Below, piece after piece: positions 1-7,595 of a stretch of DNA of 31,041 nt. Each line of letters opens with the position of its first letter. The first letter of the stretch is position 1. Made by a program: the position numbers and the translations under genes. Under the pieces are notes generated by a model, which worked only from the letters and a program-made list of their open reading frames with translations, did no database searches and was not told where the DNA came from. The stretch lies in contig NZ_CALHDW010000019.1 in assembly GCF_938023125.1 (NCBI RefSeq), forward strand, positions 1 to 31,041, written 5' to 3'. This DNA comes from an uncultured Porphyromonas sp. GTDB taxonomy: Bacteria > Bacteroidota > Bacteroidia > Bacteroidales > Porphyromonadaceae.

Positions 1-312
<312 letters not shown>

Positions 313-451
313 TATTTTCGCGAAAAGGTTGTAGAGTAAATGTAGAGAGTCTCAGTTTCCGTATACCTTTAGGGGTTATGGAAAAGCGAGGTTCGCTTAC
401 TTAGAGCTTTAACTCATTCTTGAGAGTTTCTAATTGCCAAGATGTCAGACT

Positions 452-566
<115 letters not shown>

Positions 567-571
567 CGATG

Positions 572-613
572 AGAGAACCCTTGAGCAGGAATGCTTGGGG
601 GTTCTCTTTTTTT
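572..613 (+). terminator. rRNA operon intrinsic terminator
   Basis: A perfect 9-bp stem (AGAGAACCC at 572-580, GGGTTCTCT at 599-607) runs straight into a run of seven T ending at 613. It sits a few bases after the 5S gene and closes the rrn operon. Confidence 0.93.
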
Positions 614-974
614 GTTGGAAGGGGGAGTTTCTCCGGAGCTGGAGAGGGAGAGGCATAGAGAGGGGATTGTCGAGCGGGGAGGTCCCTTTCGCGTTTTGGA
701 GCCTTCCTGGAGGAGCCTTTAGCCCCCTTTGGCTCGGTTCTTCTCCGTCCAATGTAGGGCTTTAGAGACCTCTCCATTACCCCGACAAGGAGAACTCATG
801 GGCTTTCAAGAATATCTTGTTCATGAAACCCTGATTAAGTGACCTCTCGTAGGACTCGTTCGGGGCTGTCGTTAAGCTTAGGGGACTTTGAGGGTAGTCG
901 CTTTAGGGGGAGGCTTAGCTCGAAGAAGGCGTTGTGACTAAATTGGGAAGAGTAAGCGAATTGCGTTTTTCTCT

Positions 975-982
975 TATCTTTG
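975..982 (+). promoter_or_regulatory. Candidate -7 box for the hairpin RNA
   Basis: TATCTTTG matches the Bacteroidetes -7 consensus TAnnTTTG. Transcription would start near 989, at the base of the hairpin at 991-1052. No well-spaced -33 TTTG is present (TTG at 943 and 961 are 29 and 11 bases away), so the call rests mainly on the -7 match and its placement. Confidence 0.45.
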
Positions 983-988
983 TAGTGA

Positions 989-1059
989 AAGAGGGCTATT
1001 TAATCGCCCCGTGGGCGTTGTTAAACCACGGACTTGCGATTATTTAGTTCTCTTTTTTT
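989..1059 (+). ncRNA. Candidate 70-nt hairpin small RNA with its own terminator
   Basis: Bases 991-1007 pair with 1036-1052 over 17 positions with two T-T mismatches and two G-U pairs. An inner 6-bp stem (CCGTGG at 1009-1014, CCACGG at 1026-1031) closes an 11-nt loop. Seven T follow at 1053-1059, so the whole unit is an intrinsic terminator in form. A TATCTTTG box ends 6 bases before the expected start, which suggests an independent short transcript. It could instead be a plain terminator for unseen upstream transcription, or a folded mobile-element relic. Confidence 0.45.
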
Positions 1060-1075
1060 GTGGTTACCGTAGAAA

Positions 1076-1126
1076 ATGGCAGGTTTCAAACATGCTTCTA
1101 TGATCCCTAAAAAGACGGAAGGCTAA
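1076..1126 (+). CDS. Possible 16-residue small peptide
   Basis: ATG at 1076 opens a short frame reading MAGFKHASMIPKKTEG and stopping at TAA (1124-1126). The stop codon lies within the 5' arm of the hairpin at 1121-1149, so a ribosome reaching the stop would cover the stem. The frame begins 16 bases after the T-run of the upstream hairpin. No homologue is recognised, and short frames like this arise often by chance. The argument for it is only its placement between two strong RNA structures in an otherwise empty interval. Confidence 0.22.
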   Translation: MAGFKHASMIPKKTEG

Positions 1127-1149
1127 CACATTACAGAAACGTGTTAGCC
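1121..1149. repeat. Perfect 9-bp inverted repeat
   Basis: GGCTAACAC (1121-1129) and GTGTTAGCC (1141-1149) form a perfect stem with an 11-nt loop. No T-run follows on the plus strand. On the minus strand a T-rich stretch follows six bases after the stem, and a TACTTTTG box (1201 to 1194 on the minus strand) lies upstream, so a minus-strand short transcript ending here is possible. Confidence 0.6.
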
Positions 1150-1412
1150 CCCGCGGACGAAGAATAGCGGCATTACCCGGGTAATCCTCACTACAAAAGT
1201 AGCAAAACTATTCGGAGTGTGGGCTGAACAAGGATGAGGAGAAGGAGGATATAGGCTAAGGGAGTCTCTTAAGGGGAGTCTCAGATACTTTTGCTTCCGC
1301 AGCTAACTACGAGAGGAACACATATAGAGGGAGATGCTCCCTTGTCCCCTTGCTCCTTCCTAGCTTCGCAGCGACGCTTTCGTTTGGCGTCAGCTAATTA
1401 GGCGGAGAGAGT

Positions 1413-1522
1413 AGACTGAAAAGCTCTCTGAATATTGCCTGATTTCTCGAAGAATCTTGCCCAAAATCCTTCGAACTTTAGGCCTATTCCGAAAAGGATT
1501 TCACCCCAGGACGAGAAGACAA
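1413..1522. repeat. Degenerate 22-bp tandem repeat, copy 1
   Basis: Units of 22 bases can be laid out at 1413, 1435, 1457, 1479 and 1501. Units at 1435 and 1457 start TTGCC and share the A/T-rich middle followed by TTCGAA or TCGAAG. The third and later units are strongly decayed. The same unit starting TTGCCTGATTTCTCG recurs at 19672 with the same period, and CTGAAAA precedes both at about the same distance. The short tandem period recalls the minisatellite-bearing MITEs known in Porphyromonas, but no terminal inverted repeats were identified. Confidence 0.55.
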
Positions 1523-1678
1523 TCCCGAAAGGTCTGTTCGACCACCTCTATTCGGACTTTATCGTTCACACACTCTTCTCCTTCTGCCAGAGGGGGGGAG
1601 AAGAATGATTAGATGCAAGATTTTAAGCCTCATGAGCAATAGCCTTTGCTCTTATGTGGGTAATACTCTTAAAAAGGG

Positions 1679-1686
1679 TACCTTTG
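1679..1686 (+). promoter_or_regulatory. Candidate -7 box for the GmrSD-like gene
   Basis: TACCTTTG fits TAnnTTTG exactly and lies 91 bases before the ATG at 1778, giving a leader of about 85 nt. No TTTG at the expected 19-21 base spacing was found; the nearest TTTG (1645-1648) is 30 bases upstream. Confidence 0.35.
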
Positions 1687-1777
1687 TATCTAGATGTCAT
1701 TTATTTAGTGAGAGAAAATCTACAGATGAAGTCTGCCCAAATGTATTGGGCTTGGTTTAGTAATAGGACAACGAATT

Positions 1778-3892
1778 ATGGAGGGGAACGCAAGATTGTT
1801 ATATCAATTTATAGGACTACAAATCCAATTTGTAATACCTGTATATCAGCGCAACTATGATTGGCAAATAGAGAACTGTGAACAATTGTTTGGGGATTTG
1901 CTGAAGTTGAGTTCCTCCAATAGATCTACACATTTTTTTGGTTCGATAGTTACCTCTTCTACAGACAGCATGTACAATAGATTGGTCATTGATGGGCAAC
2001 AACGTTTGACCACTATTTCGCTACTGCTACTGGCAGGAATAAGGGCTGTGAGAGACGGAGTTCTTGAAATTACGGACGAGTCAAGAATGAAAGAGGCTGA
2101 GACATTCTTAAAAGTAGAATTCTCTAATTCGGAGCGGAAAATAAAGTTACTCCCAATCGAAAACGACCGAATTGCCTATGATAAGATCTTTAGAGGTGAA
2201 GAGGGGTTAGTAGAGAATTCGAAAGTAACTCGCAATTATCGCTATTTCTATGAGAAGCTAACAAGGAAGCCACAGACCCTTTCTTTCGACCAAATACTTG
2301 ACGCTGTTAAGCGATTGCAAATCATATCAATAGAGTTGGGGAAAGATGATGACGCGCAACTCATCTTTGAGAGCTTGAACTCTACCGGATTGGCTCTTAC
2401 TGAAGCCGACAAAATACGCAACTATATTTTGATGTCATTGACGCCCGAAGAGCAACAAGTTTGTTTCAATGATTATTGGCAGAAGATTGAGTATAAGACT
2501 GAGAATCAGCCGACAAGATTCTTGCGTGACTATCTCACCATAAAGCGGCAGCTACAACGTCCCGTTCGTGAGTCTAACATATACTCCGAATGGAAAAAAT
2601 ATATGGAAGGGCGTGAGCGTAAGACGGAGTTGGTAGAAATGCTGGAGTATGTGGGGTACTATCAACAGATCACCGAAGCCAAACTCTCTACTCCCAAGCT
2701 TTCGGAGAAGATGCGTCATATCTGCAATATCGAAACAGATGTGGCCAATGTATTCTTCATTCAATTTTTGAAGTATGTCTCTACCCATGCACTTCCGGAC
2801 GAAGAAGTGTACAAAGTGATTGACTTGGTAGAAAACTATTTGGCAAGACGTATTGTATGCAATATGCCTGGTAATGCACTTACGCAGGTGTTTTGCGCCC
2901 TGCATAAGGATGTGCTGAAAAGTATGGATGAGTACGCTTCTGCTAATGTTGAACTTAAGAATTCTTATTCAGAGATATTGGCTTATCACATTATGCGACG
3001 TGATGGTAACTATCAGTTGCCAAGAGATGTACAGTTTGAGGAATCGATAAAGATACGTGATGCCTATCATATGCCAAAGCCATTCCAGATTTTTCTCTTT
3101 GAGAGGCTAGAGAACGCTATACCTGGTGAATACAATGATGTAGCTACCGAGATGAAAAATAAGGATGCCACCATTGAACATATTATGCCACAGACACTCA
3201 CTAAAGAGTGGAAAGCAATGCTTGGGGACAACTTTCAAGAGATACAAGAGAAATACCTTCACACATTTGCCAACCTGACATTGACCGGTTTTAATAGCAA
3301 ACTGAGCAATAAGCCATTTGGTACAAAGCGTGATGGTAACACTATAGGAAATGAAATATGCCCAGGATATGGAGACTCTAAGTATCGTTTAACGAGGAGT
3401 GTAACATCTTGTGATAAATGGACAGAAATAGAGTTACAGAATCGCTGCAAAGAAATGGTGGATATCTTTTTGCGTCTTTATCCATTGCCGGCAATGGCAT
3501 TCAAGCCACTACCCAAGCCTATTGACGAGGTCTCTTTAGATGAAGAAACATTTTCCCCCACAAACAGAAAACTAAAAGGGTTCCGTCTTTTTGGGGAAGA
3601 ATATGAGGAAAATACATGGAAAAATATGCTCTTACAAGTCGTTAAGACCGTGGAACAAAAATACACTGACATTGTAGATACACTCTATGATAAAGAGGCC
3701 TTCTTCTACTCTGCCCAAAAAGTCCTAGCAAAAGAAGTCAATGCAAGAGATTGCACAGAGATTGCACCGCAGAAATACTTGTTGACATCTTTGGATAACA
3801 CAAGCAAACTTCGGTGTATGCGTTCTCTTTTTGACAAGTGTGATATTGCTGAGTCTGAGCTAGTGATGCTGCTTGAACCTATAAAAGAATAA
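1778..3892 (+). CDS. Fused GmrSD-like DUF262-DUF1524 nuclease, putative type IV restriction / anti-phage protein
   Basis: The 704-residue protein has the DUF262 (ParB/sulfiredoxin-fold, GmrS-like) signature in order: IPVYQRNYDW at 20-29, VIDGQQRLTT at 70-79 and FESLNSTGLALTEADKIRNY at 197-216. The DUF1524 His-Me finger nuclease (GmrD-like) follows, with EHIMPQ at 467-472 (His468) and a downstream HTFANLTLTG at 495-504. A further C-terminal region from about 595 (FRLFGEEYEENTWKNMLLQV) looks like a separate domain often seen on such proteins; its role is unknown to me. In the founding GmrSD system the pair uses NTPs to cut glucosylated hydroxymethylcytosine phage DNA. Target and nucleotide use here are not visible. 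It stands alone, with no methylase or BREX genes near. The coding sequence is AT-rich (18 G+C in bases 1801-1860) beside GC-richer neighbours, suggesting acquisition. Confidence 0.85.
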   Translation: MEGNARLLYQFIGLQIQFVIPVYQRNYDWQIENCEQLFGDLLKLSSSNRSTHFFGSIVTSSTDSMYNRLVIDGQQRLTTISLLLLAGIRAVRDGVLEITDESRMKEAETFLKVEFSNSERKIKLLPIENDRIAYDKIFRGEEGLVENSKVTRNYRYFYEKLTRKPQTLSFDQILDAVKRLQIISIELGKDDDAQLIFESLNSTGLALTEADKIRNYILMSLTPEEQQVCFNDYWQKIEYKTENQPTRFLRDYLTIKRQLQRPVRESNIYSEWKKYMEGRERKTELVEMLEYVGYYQQITEAKLSTPKLSEKMRHICNIETDVANVFFIQFLKYVSTHALPDEEVYKVIDLVENYLARRIVCNMPGNALTQVFCALHKDVLKSMDEYASANVELKNSYSEILAYHIMRRDGNYQLPRDVQFEESIKIRDAYHMPKPFQIFLFERLENAIPGEYNDVATEMKNKDATIEHIMPQTLTKEWKAMLGDNFQEIQEKYLHTFANLTLTGFNSKLSNKPFGTKRDGNTIGNEICPGYGDSKYRLTRSVTSCDKWTEIELQNRCKEMVDIFLRLYPLPAMAFKPLPKPIDEVSLDEETFSPTNRKLKGFRLFGEEYEENTWKNMLLQVVKTVEQKYTDIVDTLYDKEAFFYSAQKVLAKEVNARDCTEIAPQKYLLTSLDNTSKLRCMRSLFDKCDIAESELVMLLEPIKE

Positions 3893-4263
3893 TACCCGAT
3901 GGAATACATTGGAGTTTAAGGCCTTTTGTTCCCTATCTAACTCTATGGGCTTATAGATCAATTAGTTTTTCTATCTTCGTGGTAGGAGAGTTTTGGCGTG
4001 TATGTGCGAGTAAAGTCAAGCTGCCCCTCTTCGTGAGCCTTGAGTTGCCTTTGTGCAGCCCAAGGCTTTATATTTTAGGAATCATCCTTTCTGCGTTGCT
4101 GGCTCTATCCGCTTGGATATGTAATGCTTCCCCCCTATGGTACAGCAGTCCTCTTCCGGTCACTTCTACAACCCCTCATCGTTTGCTGTTTTTTGTTAGA
4201 TCGCTATAAGCGTTTGACAGATAGTAGACTATGATACTCTTATGTGGGGAGTGTAGAGTGAAA

Positions 4264-4283
4264 AATCCCTAAAAGTGGGGATT
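4264..4283. promoter_or_regulatory. Inverted repeat overlapping the RND operon -33 box
   Basis: AATCCC (4264-4269) and GGGATT (4278-4283) form a 6-bp inverted repeat with an 8-nt centre. Its right arm covers two of the three bases of the TTG at 4282-4284, so a protein bound here would compete with RNA polymerase. No regulator gene is adjacent. Confidence 0.35.
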
Positions 4284-4312
4284 GTAAACGCTATTTGTCT
4301 ATTCTACCTTTG
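4282..4312 (+). promoter_or_regulatory. Promoter of the RND / LolA-like / barrel operon
   Basis: TTG at 4282-4284, a 20-base gap and TACCTTTG at 4305-4312 fit the Bacteroidetes promoter layout. The start would be near 4319, giving a leader of about 110 nt before the ATG at 4430. Confidence 0.65.
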
Positions 4313-4429
4313 CCAATAGTTAAAGAGGGATTCGGATAGCGATAGGATAAGATTAGGCTAGAAGGACCCTTCATATAAGCGATCACTCCCGATCGGAAAG
4401 GGGAAAACGACAAGTTGAAGGGATAAAAA

Positions 4430-6766
4430 ATGATAAACGTAGAACGAATCAATCGATGGTTCTTCCGTGTGGGGGACCAGATTATCCGCCATCGCTGGTG
4501 GGTATTAGGCGCCTTTGTGCTGTTGCTGGCAGTGGGAGCCAATGGGATGCGAATGCTCAATGTCAAGACTTCGTGGGAGGATTATTTCCTAGAGGATGAC
4601 CCGATGCTCCTACAAACAAAGGAGTTTAAGGAGGTGTTTGGTAATGATAATTACGCTGCCGTGCTCCTCGAGTGCGACAATATATTCACCAAAGAAAAGC
4701 TAGAACTTATCCGCCAGCTCTCCAATGAGATGATGGATAGTATTACCTATGCCGATAAGATCACCTCTCTTACAGACATTGAGTTTATGGAGGGGAATGA
4801 AGAGGGGATGACCCTTGAGCAGATTGTGCCCGAGGAGATCCCCGGCGATCCGGCCGGATTAGCCGAGGTGCGGCGCAGGGCATTTCTCAAACCCAACATT
4901 GCGCATCGTCTTGTATCGCAGGATGGTCGTCTCTCGTGGATCTTATTGAAATTAACCCCCTTCCCAGAGACAGGGGGTGCAGAGAAGGCAACGGGGGAAG
5001 AGTTGCGGCATATCATAACCAAGCCCGAGTATGCTTCACTTCATCCCAAGGGGGCCGGGATGCCCTACCTTACTGAGCGGAAAATGGATTGGATAGATCA
5101 TGAGCTTCCCCTTGTAATGGGGTTGGCCGTAGTCCTTGCCATCCTTGTTTTGGCATTGGCTACTCGTTCGATTCGGGGTGTGATTGTACCGGTAATAACG
5201 GCTTTCTCTGCCATCATAATGGCGTATGGTCTCACGGGATATTTGCATTTGAGTATCGATAGCGGTATGATGCTAGTACCTATGCTATTGGCTTTTGCCG
5301 TCTCGGTGGCGTACAACATCCATATACACTCCTACTTCCGTAGGCAGATGCGTCTTCATGGCAAACGGAAACAAGCGGCCATTGAGACGATTAGCGAGAC
5401 CGGATGGCCCATTCTATTTAGTGCGCTTACCACTCTTGTGGCACTTCTTTCTTTTCTTGCGATCCCCATGGCGCCCATGCACTTTGTGGGCATTGCCACG
5501 GCTTCGAGTGTCTTCTTTGCCTTCTTCATTACGATTATGGTGATGCCCACGCTCTTGAGTTTGGGTAAGGATAAACAGCCCAAAGAGCATGCGAGTGAAG
5601 AGGGTCAGCATTGGTTGGATCGTAAGTTGGAGCGCTTTGGTAGTGGTGTATTGCAGCACGAGAGATTGGTTTGGATTATCTTTTTTGCGGTTACCGCAGT
5701 TATGGTGTATGGCTTTACCAAGGTAGAGCCGGCCTTTGATGTGGAGCGCACACAGGGGCGACGCATCCAGTACATACAGGATATACTCGAAGTGGCTGAG
5801 AGCGAATTAGGCTCCATCTATTCGTATGATATAATGATAGAGTTCCCGGAAGAGGGGCAAGCCAAGACGCCTCAGTCTCTTCGGGCCCTCGACTCTCTTG
5901 CACGCCTTGCGGATGGGTACGTGCTCACCAAGCGCACGACTTCGGTTCTTAATATTCTCAAAGACCTCAATCAGACGCTTCATGCGGATAATCCCGCCTA
6001 CTATCGTTTGCCCGAGACCTCGGATGAGATTGCTCAGCAATTGCTCCTCTATGAGAATGCGGGAGGCAGCGAGGCCGAGAACTGGATGGACTATGACTAC
6101 CGATTCTTGCGCTTGCGCGTGGAGATGGTCAACTATAACTCGGCAGAGATTGAGCGAGAAATGAATGAATTGGTCTCGGTGGCTAGCCGTTTACTACCTA
6201 ATGCCAAGGTTACTCCCGTGGGGACGATGCCGCAGTTCTCGGTAATGATGCAGTATGTGGTGCGTGGGCAGATCGTCTCATTCCTGCTCTCGCTGCTGAT
6301 CATTGGAGTGCTGATGATGGTGGTATTTGGTAGCGTGCGTGTAGGGCTCATTGGCTTGATCCCGAATATCATGCCGGCTCTTGCCGTGGGGGGCTTGATG
6401 GGTTTCCTCAATTATCCGTTGGATATGATGACAGCTACCATCATGCCTATGATCCTAGGGCTTGCCGTAGACGATACCATTCACTTTATCAATCATGGGC
6501 ATTTGGAGTTCGACCGCCAGCGCAATTATCGCTCAGCCATCCTCAAGACCTTCCGCATCGTAGGTACGCCCATCGTTCTTACGAGTGTGATTATATCTAG
6601 TAACTTTGCCGCCTATTGTATCTCCGATGGTATGATGTTCGTCCATATGGGGATCTTGTCGGTTGCCGGGATGCTAACGGCTCTTCTTGCGGACTTGTGT
6701 ATTACGCCGCTCCTTTTCCGCCGCTTCAAAATCTTTGGCAAAGAGGAGGAGAAAGAGGCTCAGTAA
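4430..6766 (+). CDS. RND-superfamily (MMPL) inner-membrane transporter
   Basis: The 778-residue protein has the layout of a hydrophobe-exporting RND pump of the MMPL type. There is one membrane segment near 24-44, a large periplasmic loop, five clustered segments at about 225-380, one near 410-430, a second periplasmic loop and a final cluster from about 610 to 765. The last cluster contains the motif region PMILGLAVDDTIHFINH, where paired aspartates are typical of proton-driven RND proteins. It is shorter than tripartite drug pumps (about 1,000 residues). The gene leads an operon with a LolA-like carrier and a DUF1302-like barrel, which points to moving a lipid or other hydrophobic molecule across the envelope rather than drug efflux. 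The substrate is unknown. It starts at the first ATG after the promoter. Confidence 0.9.
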   Translation: MINVERINRWFFRVGDQIIRHRWWVLGAFVLLLAVGANGMRMLNVKTSWEDYFLEDDPMLLQTKEFKEVFGNDNYAAVLLECDNIFTKEKLELIRQLSNEMMDSITYADKITSLTDIEFMEGNEEGMTLEQIVPEEIPGDPAGLAEVRRRAFLKPNIAHRLVSQDGRLSWILLKLTPFPETGGAEKATGEELRHIITKPEYASLHPKGAGMPYLTERKMDWIDHELPLVMGLAVVLAILVLALATRSIRGVIVPVITAFSAIIMAYGLTGYLHLSIDSGMMLVPMLLAFAVSVAYNIHIHSYFRRQMRLHGKRKQAAIETISETGWPILFSALTTLVALLSFLAIPMAPMHFVGIATASSVFFAFFITIMVMPTLLSLGKDKQPKEHASEEGQHWLDRKLERFGSGVLQHERLVWIIFFAVTAVMVYGFTKVEPAFDVERTQGRRIQYIQDILEVAESELGSIYSYDIMIEFPEEGQAKTPQSLRALDSLARLADGYVLTKRTTSVLNILKDLNQTLHADNPAYYRLPETSDEIAQQLLLYENAGGSEAENWMDYDYRFLRLRVEMVNYNSAEIEREMNELVSVASRLLPNAKVTPVGTMPQFSVMMQYVVRGQIVSFLLSLLIIGVLMMVVFGSVRVGLIGLIPNIMPALAVGGLMGFLNYPLDMMTATIMPMILGLAVDDTIHFINHGHLEFDRQRNYRSAILKTFRIVGTPIVLTSVIISSNFAAYCISDGMMFVHMGILSVAGMLTALLADLCITPLLFRRFKIFGKEEEKEAQ

Positions 6767-6812
6767 TGGAGAAGAAACTAATTCGAGAGTGAAAATATAA
6801 TACCGATATAGT

Positions 6813-7595
6813 ATGAAAAGAATAGCAATACTAGGCATTGCTGCAATGCTTGCCGTAGGTAGTGCCATGGCACAAACCGGGCGTGAGATAGCCCAAAAGG
6901 TAAAGGACAGACCCGATGGAGATACACGTCAGTCGGAGATGACCATGAAGCTAATCAATAAGCGTGGTAGTGTGAGAGAACGCAAACTTATCTCCTACTC
7001 CATTGACGTAGGAAAGGGGAAGAAAGACCGTAAAACGATCATGTTTTTCCTTTACCCGGGTGATGTGAAAGGGACGGGCTTCCTTACCTGGGATTACGAC
7101 GAAATAGGGAAGGATGACGACAAGTGGCTCTACCTCCCTGCCATGAAGAAAACCCGACGCATCAGTGGCTCTTCGGCCAAAAAAGACTATTTCATGGGCA
7201 GCGACTTTACCTACGACGATATGGGGAGCCGCAATGTAGATGAAGATACGCACAAGTATCTGGGCGAGGAGACGATCGATGGGCACAAGTGCTGGAAGCT
7301 GGAGTCCACCTCCAAAGATAGTCGGGATGTCTTTAGTAAGAAAGTCGCTTGGATTCGCCAAGATTGCAACATTCCCGTAGTTGTGGAGTACTACGATAGA
7401 GCAGGGAGACTGCATCGTAAGCTCGAGATCTCCGAAATTCACAAGATAGATGGATTCTGGACGGCCCAAAAGATGCAGATGACCAACGTACAAACGGAGC
7501 ATAAGACCATCCTGGAGTTTAAGAATAGTAAGTTTAACACCCCCCTAGCCGAAGGCAAGTTTAGTGTGACTTCGCTAGAGAAAGGATCGCTATGA
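6813..7595 (+). CDS. LolA-like periplasmic protein (outer membrane lipoprotein-sorting family)
   Basis: The 260-residue product starts with a clear signal peptide (MKRIAILGIAAMLAVGSAMAQ, cleavage after the AxA near 20). The rest matches the LolA-like family annotated as outer-membrane lipoprotein-sorting protein. The central stretch FFLYPGDVKGTGFLTWDY, then DKWLYLPAMKKTRRISGSSAK and DYFMGSDFTYDDM, is the characteristic core seen in family members that travel with MMPL pumps. It is not LolA itself, which is shorter and lacks this core. The likely role is a soluble periplasmic carrier that shuttles a lipid between the pump and the outer membrane. The gene begins 46 bp after the pump and its stop overlaps the next start by 4 bp (ATGA at 7592), implying translational coupling. 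Confidence 0.88.
   Translation: MKRIAILGIAAMLAVGSAMAQTGREIAQKVKDRPDGDTRQSEMTMKLINKRGSVRERKLISYSIDVGKGKKDRKTIMFFLYPGDVKGTGFLTWDYDEIGKDDDKWLYLPAMKKTRRISGSSAKKDYFMGSDFTYDDMGSRNVDEDTHKYLGEETIDGHKCWKLESTSKDSRDVFSKKVAWIRQDCNIPVVVEYYDRAGRLHRKLEISEIHKIDGFWTAQKMQMTNVQTEHKTILEFKNSKFNTPLAEGKFSVTSLEKGSL

Larger units (their letters stand above)
614..1777. other. Long non-coding interval with scattered structure
   Basis: No convincing conventional gene lies in these 1.16 kb. The interval holds a hairpin RNA candidate (989-1059), a 16-codon ORF (1076-1126) ending in a hairpin, a 14-bp palindrome at 1172-1185 (ATTACCCGGGTAAT), a direct repeat of GGAGTCTC at 1261 and 1275, a nested inverted repeat at 1361-1396 (TAGCT/AGCTA around GACGC/GCGTC), and a 22-bp-period repeat at 1413-1522. 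Nothing recognisable was seen in 614-960. Confidence 0.75.
3893..4429. other. Intergenic interval before the RND operon
   Basis: There is no supported gene. A 76-codon frame at 3979-4209 has no recognisable domain and is not called. Visible items are a TATCTTCG box at 3972-3979 without a clear -33 partner, and the promoter and inverted repeat at 4264-4312. No clear terminator was seen after the nuclease gene. Confidence 0.6.

Noticed and set aside
1194..1201. Minus-strand TACTTTTG box suggesting a transcript ending at the 1121-1149 hairpin
   Set aside because: No correctly spaced -33 box and the T-run starts six bases after the stem; not strong enough to call a gene.
1654..1860. 68-codon plus-strand frame before the GmrSD-like gene
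   Set aside because: It overlaps the true gene start in another frame and has no recognisable sequence.
3979..4209. 76-codon plus-strand frame with a hydrophobic centre
   Set aside because: It has an isolated hydrophobic stretch only, with no supporting start context, neighbours or family resemblance; treated as chance in an intergenic region.
6951..7502. 183-codon minus-strand frame
   Set aside because: It is antisense to the well-supported LolA-like gene and is a codon-bias shadow.
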